From the NCBI GenBank assembly GCA_018400895.1, contig JAGYLR010000004.1, forward strand, positions 1 to 28,754: a DNA stretch of 28,754 nucleotides, given 5' to 3'. Every line of letters begins with the position of its first letter. Position 1 is the stretch's first letter. The DNA is from a bacterium. Lineage in GTDB: Bacteria; Patescibacteriota; Minisyncoccia; Minisyncoccales; PWPS01. A model generated the notes under the pieces. The model did no database searches. It saw only the letters and a program-made list of their open reading frames with translations, and was not told the DNA's origin. The translations under genes and the position numbers were made by a program. Of this stretch, positions 8,435 to 15,707 are shown piece by piece.

Positions 8435-8561
8435 TATAATACAAAATCAAAGATTTTAATTTTGAATTTCAAATTTTGAATTTCGAATCAATTTCAAATT
8501 TCTTAATGATTGAATTTTAAATAAATTGTTTTGGATTTTTGTCATTGGGATTTTGGATTTG

Positions 8562-8585
8562 TTTAGGATTTAGGGTTTAGGATTT
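8562..8585 (+). repeat. Three tandem TTTAGGR heptamers
   Basis: The heptamers TTTAGGA, TTTAGGG and TTTAGGA follow one another without gaps at 8562-8582, with a further TTTA. This is a short tandem repeat inside a low-complexity spacer. It only superficially resembles a eukaryotic telomere repeat. Confidence 0.7.
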
Positions 8586-8591
8586 AATGAT

Positions 8592-8628
8592 GGGATTGCT
8601 ACGCTCCACTTTGTTCCGCTCGCAATGA
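8592..8628. repeat. REP-like element with ATTGC...GCAAT ends
   Basis: The stretch GGGATTGCTACGCTCC...CGCTCGCAATGA is markedly richer in G+C than its surroundings and has inverted ends ATTGC (8595-8599) and GCAAT (8622-8626). Similar intergenic elements of this general form occur in many bacterial genomes; I recall the type but cannot verify family membership here. Confidence 0.5.
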
Positions 8629-8666
8629 AGAAGAAAATAATTTTACATTTTGACTTGTCATTTTAA

Positions 8667-8688
8667 TTTTTGATTTTTGCATTTTGAT
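8667..8688 (+). repeat. Dispersed AT-rich repeat, copy 1
   Basis: This 22-bp stretch contains TTTGATTTTTGCATTTTGAT and is identical to 13491-13512. On the other strand it matches 19283-19303 at 21 consecutive positions. It ends 9 bp before the trpS start codon. Confidence 0.75.
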
Positions 8689-8697
8689 TTATTATTT

Positions 8698-9675
8698 ATG
8701 AGAATATTTAGTGGAATACAACCTACCGGAGACATTCATATCGGAAATTATGCTGGCGCTATAAAACAGTGGATAAATATGCAAGAAAAAAAATGAATGT
8801 CTTTTTGTGTTGTTGATCTTCATGCATTAACATCACCATATGATCCTAAAGCATTTTCAAAAACGTGTCTTGAAAAAGCTGTGGCATATCTGGCAGCTGG
8901 AATAGATCCTGAAAAATCAATCATATTTATCCAATCAAAAGTAAAAGAACATACTGAGTTATGTTGGTTATTGAATACAATAACACCAATGGGAGAACTA
9001 AATAGAATGACGCAGTATAAAGAAAAATTAGTAAAATATAAAAAGAAAGAAAATATAGGACTTCTTGATTATCCTGTTTTAATGGCTGCAGATATACTTT
9101 TATATGATACAGAAATTGTCCCTGTAGGAGATGATCAGAAGCAACACATTGAATTAACAAAATCTATAGCAAAAAAGTTTAATAACTATTTTGGAAACAC
9201 CTTTACTATTCCTCAAGCACAGATTCCTAAACACGGAGCAAGAATAATGAGTCTTTCTGATCCCAAAAAAAAGATGTCTAAATCAGATAGACAAGAGAGT
9301 TATATATCGCTATTTGATACTCCTTCTGAAATAAAACAAAAAATATCAAGGGCAGTTACTGATACAGGAAAAGAAATAAGCTACGATATTAGCAAAAAAC
9401 CAGGAATATCAAATATGATTACAATCTATACAGTGTTCAGTGGAAAAACAATAAAAGAAGTAGAAAAAGAAATGGCTGATAAATCATATAAACAATTTAA
9501 GCAATCTCTTTCTGATCTTCTAATTGAAAAACTTGAGCCGTTCCGCAGAAAGAGAAATGAACTTATGACAAGAGAAGTTTATGTTCAAGAGATATTAAAA
9601 AAAGGTGCTGATAAAGCACGGATTATTGCACAAAAAAAGATGATAGATGTAAGAGATAAAATGGGAATAAAATAA
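8698..9675 (+). CDS. trpS: Tryptophanyl-tRNA synthetase (apparent in-frame TGA from two indels)
   Basis: TrpS charges tRNA-Trp. The ATG at 8698 gives MRIFSGIQPTGDIHIGNYAG, with the class I HIGN motif, and the downstream part carries KKKMSKSD. A TGA at 8794-8796 interrupts the frame. If the A run at 8786-8793 is shortened by one and the T run at 8802-8806 lengthened by one, the reading becomes QEKNECLFCVVDLHA, the normal TrpS sequence. The stop is therefore best explained by two compensating homopolymer errors, not by recoding. The corrected protein is about 325 residues, normal for the family. The gene converges on the phosphomannomutase gene with 3 bp between stops; its terminator lies inside that gene. 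Confidence 0.93.
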
Positions 9676-9678
9676 ACT

Positions 9679-10986
9679 TTACGTTCTAAGAAGAGATATA
9701 ATCTCTTCTTTTTTATTCTCTAATAACTCTTTACTATCTGCCTCTAAACGAAGACGAACAAGATCTTCTGTATTTGATTGTCTTAAACTAAACCACCAAT
9801 CACTGTAACTTATATAAACGCCATCTATAAACAACTCTTCTCCATCTTTGAATACTGCCTTTACTTTTTCTAGGGCCTGTTTTTTATTTTTTACTTCCAT
9901 ACTTATTTCTTCACTTTGAAAGTATTTTTTCAACGGAGAAATAAGTTTTGATAGTGGCTTTTTTTTCTTTGTAATGGCACTCATTGTACGCAAGGCAGCA
10001 AATAATCCATCATCTATTCCGTAGTTTATTTTAAACATAATGTGACCAGATAACTCTCCACCCAAAACACCTCCTTCAGTTATAATCTTTTCTTTGTAAA
10101 AAGGATTACCAACTCTCATCATTTCTGGTTTACCTCCCATGCTCTCTATTTTTTCTTTTACAGCTCGAGAAAAACGAAGGTCATAATAAATTCTCTCTCC
10201 AAAATTATTTAACAATTCTTCTTCTGCAAGAAGAGATAAAAGCATATCTGGAGAAACAATGTCTCCTTTCTCATCAATTATAATGCTTCTGTCAGCATCT
10301 CCATCAAAAAACACTCCCAAGTCAGCACCCTCTTCTACTACCTTTTTTTGAAGAGGAAGTATATTTTCTGCATAGTGCGGATTAGGATCGTGGTTAGGAA
10401 AAAATCCGTTAATATCTTCATACATAAAAACTGTTTTTATATCTAATTGTGATAAAACAGGACGTGCTGTTACAGAGCCAACACCATTACCACAATCAAT
10501 AACAATCTTTAAATCATAAATTTCTCCACAAACATTTAGTACATGTTTTTTATAATCTTCTATTGGATTATAAAACATTTTTTTTCCTTCTCCAGAAATA
10601 AATTGTTCTTTATCTATTATTTGTTTTATCTCTTCTTTAGAAAGACCGGAACATATCGCTCTTCTTTTTTATTAATTTTAATCCATTAAATTTGCTGATT
10701 GCAGATGCAGTAATCATTACTGCTCCGTTGTAATTTTTACTTACTAATGTAAAATTAAGAAGTGGTGTATTGGTAACTCAATATCTAAAACATCTAAACC
10801 TGATTCAGTAATTGCCTACACACTCTTTAAATAAAGGGAGAGATGATTCTCTACCATCTCACCAACAACAACTACTCCTCTTTGATATAAGCAGAAAATG
10901 CTTTTCCAACAAGATAAGCAACTTGTTCGTTTATTTGATCGATATACTCCTCTTTATGTCATAAGTTTTAATATATCTTTATTCAT
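9679..10986 (-). CDS. Phosphomannomutase/phosphoglucomutase, 5' third broken by indels
   Basis: The enzyme interconverts hexose 1- and 6-phosphates for envelope sugar synthesis. The clean part (9679-10578) holds the metal loop DGDADR (10305-10288), the sugar loop GGELSGH and the C-terminal phosphate-binding region. Upstream DNA to the ATG at 10986-10984 still encodes family sequence in shifting frames: KDILK then YDIRG-like residues, DQINEQVAYLVGKAF, VVVVG, TPLLNFTLVSKNYNGAV, MITAS and KFNGLKLI. The catalytic serine loop (normally TASHNP) reads TASAIS and looks corrupted at bases near 10703-10712. The span fits about 435 residues, near the family norm. I regard the damage as sequence error. 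Whether the substrate is mannose, glucose or glucosamine phosphate cannot be decided. Confidence 0.88.
9688..9714 (+). terminator. Rho-independent terminator of trpS, inside the 3' end of the opposing gene
   Basis: AAGAAGAGAT (9688-9697) and ATCTCTTCTT (9701-9710) form a perfect 10-bp stem with a 3-nt loop, followed by TTTT. It starts 12 nt after the trpS TAA. The same bases encode the last residues of the phosphomannomutase on the other strand (KKEEIISLLRT). A-rich sequence on the far side could make it bidirectional. Confidence 0.8.
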
Positions 10987-10994
10987 ATAAGTTC

Positions 10995-11023
10995 AGTATA
11001 AGTAAAATAATCTTTTTGCTCAA
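10995..11023 (-). promoter_or_regulatory. Predicted promoter of the phosphomannomutase gene
   Basis: On the minus strand there is TTGAGC (11023-11018), a 17-nt spacer and TATACT (11000-10995). The -10 box ends 8 nt before the inferred ATG at 10986, so the transcript would have almost no leader. The region is inside an indel-rich patch, so spacing is uncertain. Confidence 0.4.
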
Positions 11024-11038
11024 GCTGGGATGCAGTTA

Positions 11039-11066
11039 TTGACCGAATAAGATAAAATGCTATTAT
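11039..11066 (+). promoter_or_regulatory. Predicted promoter of the rpsF-ssb-rpsR operon
   Basis: TTGACC (11039-11044), a 16-nt spacer and TATTAT (11061-11066) precede the rpsF ATG at 11088. The expected leader is about 15 nt. It diverges from the phosphomannomutase promoter, with about 15 bp between the two -35 boxes. Confidence 0.5.
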
Positions 11067-11087
11067 TCATGTGTCATAAATAAAAAT

Positions 11088-11482
11088 ATGAAGCTTTACG
11101 AATTAGCATACATAGCAAATCCAAATCTTTCCTCAGAAGAAATAAATTCTCTTCAAGAAGAGTTAATAAACATAATATCTAAAATAGAGGGAGTACTTGC
11201 AAATCATCTCTCTCCCTCAAAAAAAAGAGCTTTAGCTTACCCTGTAAAAAAAAGACCAGACAGAAGCTTATCTCTTGTGTAGAGTTTAGTATTCCGTAGA
11301 AAATGTTTTAAAGAGCATAGAAGATGAAGTAAAAAAGAACAAAATATATTACGTTATCTAATAATCAAAAACCAGTAGTAAAGAAAGTAGAAGTTGAGGC
11401 ACGTCCAGAGAAAAAAAAGTCTCTTAAGCCAGAAAAAACAAAACTTAAAGAGATTGACAAAGAAATAGATGAGATAATATAA
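11088..11482 (+). CDS. rpsF: Ribosomal protein bS6, broken by several indels
   Basis: The first 55 codons read cleanly as bS6 (MKLYELAYIANPNLSSEEIN...KKRALAYPVKK). After about 11250 the frame breaks and meets a TAG at 11280-11282. The rest of the protein is still present in alternating frames: VEFSIP, VENVLKSIEDEV, QNILRYLIIKNQ, then a basic tail VEARPEKKKSLKPEK ending DKEIDEII with TAA at 11480-11482. At least three or four indels are needed, near 11254-11283, 11300 and 11335-11350. The rebuilt protein is about 131 residues, with a charged C-terminal extension beyond the core fold. bS6 binds 16S rRNA with bS18, encoded two genes downstream. Loss of function is unlikely, so I assume sequence error. 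Confidence 0.85.
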
Positions 11483-11506
11483 TTCAAAAAAGAATAAATT
11501 ATCAAA

Positions 11507-11944
11507 ATGAATTTAAATAAAGCAATAATCGTTGGACGTTTAACACAAAATCCTGAAAAAAGATCTATTCCTGATAGTGGACAAGATGTTGCTTCTTTTG
11601 GGATGGCAACTAATACTTATTTTAATGACAAATCTGGTCAACGCCAAGAAAGAACAGAATTTCATAATATAGTTTTATTTGGAAATATAGCTAATACTGC
11701 CTCAAAATATCTTAAGAAAGGTTCTCTAGCTCTTGTAGAAGGAAGAATTCAGACAAGATCTTGGGATGACAAAGAAGGAAATAAAAAATACAGAACTGAA
11801 ATAGTAGGAGAAAGAATACAATTTGGTCCTAAAAATTCAAAAGAGGAACAAAATAATAGTTCTCCTAGTCCTAAAGAGGATAATAAAGAAATACCTGTAA
11901 TAAACGAAGATGAAGAAATAGATGTAGAAGATATACCATTCTAA
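11507..11944 (+). CDS. ssb: Single-stranded DNA-binding protein
   Basis: The 145-residue product has an N-terminal OB fold (about 1-105) with the usual MNLNKAIIVGRLTQNPEKR start, RTEFHNIVLFGNIANTASKYLKKGS and GNKKYRTEIVGERIQF. A low-complexity linker (about 108-130) leads to the acidic tail DEEIDVEDIPF, the docking tip for SSB partner proteins. It coats single-stranded DNA in replication and repair. It sits between rpsF and rpsR, the classic bacterial order, and starts 24 nt after the rpsF stop. Confidence 0.97.
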   Translation: MNLNKAIIVGRLTQNPEKRSIPDSGQDVASFGMATNTYFNDKSGQRQERTEFHNIVLFGNIANTASKYLKKGSLALVEGRIQTRSWDDKEGNKKYRTEIVGERIQFGPKNSKEEQNNSSPSPKEDNKEIPVINEDEEIDVEDIPF

Positions 11945-12007
11945 TAAAAACACAATAAACAAAGACCAAATAAAACACAAAACCAAAACAATAAATTACC
12001 AAAAGTC

Positions 12008-12043
12008 TGTGCTTTGTAATTTGTAATTTGTGCTTTGTAATTT
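12008..12043 (+). repeat. Direct repeat in the ssb-rpsR spacer
   Basis: The 15-mer TGTGCTTTGTAATTT occurs at 12008-12022 and again at 12029-12043, separated by GTAATT, itself a fragment of the unit. It lies 9 bp before the rpsR start and within the operon, so it is transcribed. On the other strand it gives the low-complexity reading KLQSTNYKLQST, which is not a gene. Confidence 0.75.
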
Positions 12044-12052
12044 TTTCACATT

Positions 12053-12250
12053 ATGCCTTGTTATTTTTGTCAAAACAATATAAAAAAAATTGATTTTAAG
12101 AATACTGAAGTTCTCTCCAAGTTTACTTCGGAGATGCACAAAATAAAACCAAGAAGAAAAAGTGGCGTATGTGCCACTCATCAAAGAAAGCTATCTAAAG
12201 CAATAAAGAGAGCTCGTTATCTTGCCCTACTTCCTTATACTAATCGCTAA
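12053..12250 (+). CDS. rpsR: Ribosomal protein bS18
   Basis: The 65-residue product matches bS18: KIDFKNTEVLSKFTSEMHKI, PRRKSGVCATHQRKLSKAIKRARYLALLPY. It binds the 16S central domain next to bS6. C3 and C6 at the N-terminus, with C40 and H43 in GVCATHQ, form a likely zinc site, as in zinc-type bS18 proteins. It is the last gene of rpsF-ssb-rpsR. Its TAA overlaps the stop of the convergent recA. Confidence 0.95.
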   Translation: MPCYFCQNNIKKIDFKNTEVLSKFTSEMHKIKPRRKSGVCATHQRKLSKAIKRARYLALLPYTNR

Positions 12251-13245
12251 TCTTTGATTATCTTCCTTATTTCTTTCTCTAATTTCCCCGCAATTTGGGG
12301 ATTTTCTTTTAAGTACTCTTTTGATTGATCAACCCCCTGTCCAAGTTTATCTTCTCCATAAGAAAACCAAGATCCTGTTTTTTTAATTATATCGTTTTTG
12401 AGTCCAATATTAACTAACTCTCCATACCTTGATATACCCTCGTTATAATATATATCAAACTCTGCTTCGCGAAATGGAGCACCTACTTTATTTTTAACAA
12501 TTTTTGCTTTGGTTCTATTACCAATTATATCTCCTTTGCTTTTAATTTGAGCTATTCTACTAAGATTAACTCTCACCGAAGCATAAAATTTAAGAGCAAT
12601 TCCTCCAGAAGTGGTTTGAGGATTACCAAATCTCTGTCCTATATTAGTTCTTGTCTGATTAAGAAAGATTACTACTGTTCCTGTCTCCGATATTATCTTT
12701 GATAATTTTCTGAGAGCAGCAGACATTAACCTAGCTTGCAATCCTATCTGAAATTCACCTATCTCTCCCATTATCTCTGCTTTAGGAGCAAGTGCAGCTA
12801 CTGAATCAACAGCGATAACATCCACTTCTCCTGAGCGAACTAGTGTCTCTACTATTTGTAAGGCCTGTTCTCCTGAATCTGGTTGAGATATTAAAAGATC
12901 TTTTACATTAACACCTATTCTTTTTGCATACTGAGGGTCAAGAGCGTTTTCTACATCAATAAAAGCACCCACTCCTCCATTCTTCTGCGCCTCTGCTATT
13001 ATATGTAAAGAAAGTGTGGTTTTACCGGCAGATGCTCCTCCAAAAATTTCAATTACTCTTCCTCTGGGAACTCCACCAACACCTAGTGCAGAGTCAAGAG
13101 ATAATGATCCTGTTGGTATAGTATCAACATCAACCGCTCTCACATCTTCAAATTTCATTAATGATCCTTCACCAAAACGTTGTTTTATCTCTTCTATTGC
13201 TTCTTCAAGATTTTTTTTACTATCTTCTTTTTTCTTTTTAGGCAT
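12247..13245 (-). CDS. recA: RecA recombinase
   Basis: RecA forms filaments on single-stranded DNA for strand exchange and triggers LexA-type cleavage. The 332-residue protein aligns along its length: N-terminal helix, core with Walker A GGASAGKTT (about 69-77), FIDVENALDPQYA, Walker B VDVIAVDSVAAL, NQTRTNIG, loop 2 GNPQTTSGG, and the C-terminal domain ending EIRKIIKD. Against E. coli RecA the Walker A pair Pro67-Glu68 reads Gly-Ala, His97 reads Asn, and Glu207 of loop 2 reads Gln; the nucleotides support each. The usual long acidic C-tail is absent. It converges with rpsR, overlapping by 4 nt at the stops. Confidence 0.96.
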   Translation of the reverse strand: MPKKKKEDSKKNLEEAIEEIKQRFGEGSLMKFEDVRAVDVDTIPTGSLSLDSALGVGGVPRGRVIEIFGGASAGKTTLSLHIIAEAQKNGGVGAFIDVENALDPQYAKRIGVNVKDLLISQPDSGEQALQIVETLVRSGEVDVIAVDSVAALAPKAEIMGEIGEFQIGLQARLMSAALRKLSKIISETGTVVIFLNQTRTNIGQRFGNPQTTSGGIALKFYASVRVNLSRIAQIKSKGDIIGNRTKAKIVKNKVGAPFREAEFDIYYNEGISRYGELVNIGLKNDIIKKTGSWFSYGEDKLGQGVDQSKEYLKENPQIAGKLEKEIRKIIKD

Positions 13246-13263
13246 AAAATTAATTTTTTAATA

Positions 13264-13308
13264 TATTAAACGCACGGATTAACACAAATATGAACACTGA
13301 TGAACACA
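13264..13308 (+). repeat. Intergenic repeat-like stretch upstream of recA
   Basis: The stretch CACGGATTAACACAAATATG followed by AACACTGATGAACACAGAT has the form of a phrase I recognise as common in bacterial intergenic repeats: short near-repetitions of GATTAACACA, AACACTGATG and AACACAGAT. It lies about 20 bp upstream of the recA start. It is non-coding and I assign no function. Confidence 0.4.
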
Positions 13309-13340
13309 GATATTCAATATTCATTTGATGTTGATTTTCT

Positions 13341-13387
13341 GGATTCCCGCTTCCGCGGGAATGACAAGAGAAAGCGGGAATGACAAG
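13341..13387. repeat. REP-like palindrome with a second half-copy
   Basis: ATTCCCGC (13343-13350) and GCGGGAAT (13355-13362) form an 8-bp hairpin with loop TTCC. The right half plus flank, GCGGGAATGACAAG, is repeated exactly at 13355-13368 and 13374-13387. The element is strongly G+C-rich compared with its surroundings. It resembles the widespread GGATTCCCGC...GCGGGAATGACA intergenic repeats. Confidence 0.7.
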
Positions 13388-13402
13388 GGAGGTAAAATCC
13401 CA

Positions 13403-13443
13403 AAGGTGACACCTCTATTATAAATTAACAAGGTGCGACCTTG
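13403..13443. repeat. Two AGGT...ACCT palindromes in the recA-ftsK spacer
   Basis: AGGTGACACCT (13404-13414) is an odd palindrome with 5-bp arms. CAAGGT-GCG-ACCTTG (13429-13443) has 6-bp arms. Both share the AGGT/ACCT core with the palindrome cluster at 22778-22908; the first repeats the centre of the large palindrome there apart from the middle base. Confidence 0.6.
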
Positions 13444-13490
13444 GTAAGTTGTTGAAATTCTTTCAATTGAAAATTATGGTAACTTTTTGA

Positions 13491-13512
13491 TTTTTGATTT
13501 TTGCATTTTGAT
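13491..13512 (+). repeat. Dispersed AT-rich repeat, copy 2
   Basis: This stretch is identical over 22 bp to 8667-8688 and contains TTTGATTTTTGCATTTTGAT. It lies 13 bp beyond the ftsK stop codon, in the spacer towards recA. Confidence 0.75.
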
Positions 13513-13524
13513 CTTTATATTGTA

Positions 13525-15618
13525 TTATACTTTATCCCAAAGACCGTCTTCATCTTCATCATTGTTAACGTATATGTCTCTAGGTTTAGCACCATCAGCA
13601 GGCCCAACAATACCTCTTCTTTCTAATATGTCAAGAAGACGAGCGGCTCTAACATAACCTACTCGTAATCTTCTTTGGAGTAGTGATGCTGATGCTTTTT
13701 TAGACTCAATTACTATCTTTCTTGCATCATCATAGAGTGCATCATCATCGCCTTCTTCACCAACATACATGTCATTTTCTTCTGAGTGTTGTAAAGATTC
13801 TTGGAGTTTTTCTGCTAAGTTGTCCTCTTCTTCAAGAGAAGAGTTCTCTCTTAACCAATTTACAATAGTTTTTGCTTCTTTCTCAGAAACATAAGGAGCT
13901 TGTACACGTCTTGGCTTTGAATTTTCTGTTGATACCATAAGCATATCTCCCGAACCAAGCAATTTTTCTGCTCCTCCCATATCAAGAACTGTACGTGAAT
14001 CTATTTGTGAAGCAACTCTAAAACTTATTCTTGAAGTAATATTCGCCTTAATTAACCCAGTAATAACTTCTACCGAAGGACGTTGGGTGGCAAGAACAAG
14101 ATGTATTCCCACAGCTCTAGCCATCTGAGCTATACGAACAATACCTCCCTCTATCTCATTTCCTTTGGCAGCCATAAGATCAGCAAGCTCATCTACTATG
14201 AGCACTATATAAGGCATTTTTTCTCTATTTTGTTCTTTTTTAATAAGTTCGTGATAACTAGATATATTTCTTTTTCCCGCTTCTGCTAAAACTTTAAATC
14301 TGCGCTCCATTTCACCTATTAACCACTGTAAAGTAGTGGTTGTTTTTTCTGCATCACAAATTACCGGAGTTAGAAGATGAGGTATATTAGCATAAAGTGA
14401 AAACTCTACTCTCTTGGGGTCAACCATTATAAGACGTAGTTCCTCAGGAGAATTTTTATATAAAAGACTAAGTATTAAAGTATTTAAAAATATTGTTTTA
14501 CCACTACCAGTAGAACCAGAGACAAGTAAATGAGGCATCTTTGTTAGATCAGCATATACTTGATCTCCCGCAACATCTTTTCCTACAACAATAGTAAGAG
14601 ATGATTCTGCTTCGTTAAATGTTTTGCTTTTAATTAATCCTCCTAATGTTATTTGTGCTCTTTTTCTATTAGGCACTTCTATTCCTACTAATGATTTACC
14701 AGGAATAGGGGCTTCTGTTCTTACAGGATGCATTGCTAGTGCTAGTGCAAGATCATCAGAAAGTGAAGTTATTCTTGATAACTTTATCCCTTCTGCTGGT
14801 TTTAGAGTATATTGTGTTACAGTAGGACCAACATTAACATCTCCCATAGTAACTGGAATATCAAAATCTCCCAGTGTCTTTTTTATAATAGATGAACTTC
14901 TTCTTGTATCTCCTGGATCAGGATCTTCATCGCCATTATGTAACAATTCAAGTGGAGGAATTAACCCAGGAAAACGACTACCTCCTCCAGTATAAGCAAC
15001 TTCTTCTTTTTCTTTCTTTGATTCTTTTTTATCTCTCTTTTTAACAGGAATTGACTCATTTTTTGCCTCAAAAGATGGAGATAAAAATATACGGCGCATA
15101 ACTGACGGCTCCACATGTTCTTTTTTAGAAAATATTTTTTTAAAAAATTCCAATAAAGAAAACTCTTCGTATAGAAGATTTAAAAATATGACAACTCCTG
15201 TGATGGTTGCACAAATAAATATTATCTGAGAAACTAAACCTCCAAAAAACTCCAAAGGGTAACTTGTTATCCTTCCCCAATATCCTCCATTTTCAGAAAC
15301 ACCAGTAAGTATTCCAGAAACACCAGTAACAAATAATATAGATGAAATAGAAAGAGCTAAAGCAAAATTATTATACTTTGTTTTAAAAAATATTATTGCA
15401 CAGCAAAAAAATACTAAAGGAATTAATAAAGAAGCTTTCCCAAATATCAAATCAAATAATTGTGATGTAATTTCACCACCCCTTCCAGCCATATCAAAAA
15501 GACCTAGCCCTGTTATAATAGAAAATAAGACAAATACCATTCCGATAATTATTCTTTTTGTCTTATCTGAAAGTGCAGGTCCTTTTCCTTTTTTCTTGTT
15601 TTTTTTCTTTTTTGCCAT
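13525..15618 (-). CDS. ftsK: DNA translocase FtsK/SpoIIIE
   Basis: FtsK pumps chromosome ends through the division septum. The 697-residue protein has a basic start, four membrane helices (about 22-42, 62-79, 85-107, 122-149), a short linker with a charged KKRDKKESKKEKEE stretch, the alpha/beta motor with Walker A GSTGSGKT (368-375) and Walker B IVLIVDELADL (471-481), and a C-terminal gamma winged-helix (about 625-685; LLQRRLRVGYVRAARLLDILE) that reads polar DNA motifs. The linker is short compared with E. coli FtsK, giving a SpoIIIE-like size. It follows rpoC on the same strand, beyond a terminator, so it probably has its own promoter. The coding sequence is clean. Confidence 0.96.
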   Translation of the reverse strand: MAKKKKNKKKGKGPALSDKTKRIIIGMVFVLFSIITGLGLFDMAGRGGEITSQLFDLIFGKASLLIPLVFFCCAIIFFKTKYNNFALALSISSILFVTGVSGILTGVSENGGYWGRITSYPLEFFGGLVSQIIFICATITGVVIFLNLLYEEFSLLEFFKKIFSKKEHVEPSVMRRIFLSPSFEAKNESIPVKKRDKKESKKEKEEVAYTGGGSRFPGLIPPLELLHNGDEDPDPGDTRRSSSIIKKTLGDFDIPVTMGDVNVGPTVTQYTLKPAEGIKLSRITSLSDDLALALAMHPVRTEAPIPGKSLVGIEVPNRKRAQITLGGLIKSKTFNEAESSLTIVVGKDVAGDQVYADLTKMPHLLVSGSTGSGKTIFLNTLILSLLYKNSPEELRLIMVDPKRVEFSLYANIPHLLTPVICDAEKTTTTLQWLIGEMERRFKVLAEAGKRNISSYHELIKKEQNREKMPYIVLIVDELADLMAAKGNEIEGGIVRIAQMARAVGIHLVLATQRPSVEVITGLIKANITSRISFRVASQIDSRTVLDMGGAEKLLGSGDMLMVSTENSKPRRVQAPYVSEKEAKTIVNWLRENSSLEEEDNLAEKLQESLQHSEENDMYVGEEGDDDALYDDARKIVIESKKASASLLQRRLRVGYVRAARLLDILERRGIVGPADGAKPRDIYVNNDEDEDGLWDKV

Positions 15619-15649
15619 ACAAAACTATTTTAGCATAAAACTGCTTATT

Positions 15650-15687
15650 AAAGAAAGACAGCGCATCAATAAATATTTATGCGCTGC
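15650..15687 (-). terminator. Rho-independent terminator after rpoC
   Basis: CAGCGCAT (15659-15666) and ATGCGCTG (15679-15686) form an 8-bp stem around a 12-nt loop. On the minus strand it is followed by T-rich TCTTTCTTTAAT. It lies about 22 bp after the rpoC stop and upstream of ftsK. Confidence 0.75.
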
Positions 15688-15707
15688 CTTCTCAAACCAT
15701 CTTTTTA

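Larger units (their letters stand above)
8435..8697. repeat. Low-complexity, repeat-rich spacer before trpS
   Basis: This 263-bp spacer has no plausible gene. It is built from short A/T-rich words in imperfect repetition. First come overlapping runs of GAATTTCAAATTTTGAATTTC-like sequence (about 8462-8503), with both orientations present. A TTTAGGR tandem, a GC-richer REP-like element and a copy of the 20-22 bp dispersed repeat follow and are listed separately. Such text is typical of spacers in this group and has no known function. Confidence 0.7.

Noticed and set aside
8562..8585. TTTAGGG-type units as a telomere or linear chromosome end
   Set aside because: There are only three units, they are imperfect, and they sit inside a spacer between genes of a normal bacterial layout.
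8794..8796. In-frame TGA in trpS as evidence for UGA read as glycine
   Set aside because: Other genes here use TGA as a true stop, including ATGA overlaps at htpX/zinc-ribbon and ligA/rodA. A pair of homopolymer corrections restores conserved TrpS residues exactly.
11996..12184. 62-codon minus-strand frame with KLQSTNYKLQST
   Set aside because: It is the translation of the direct repeat in the ssb-rpsR spacer plus the antisense of rpsR.
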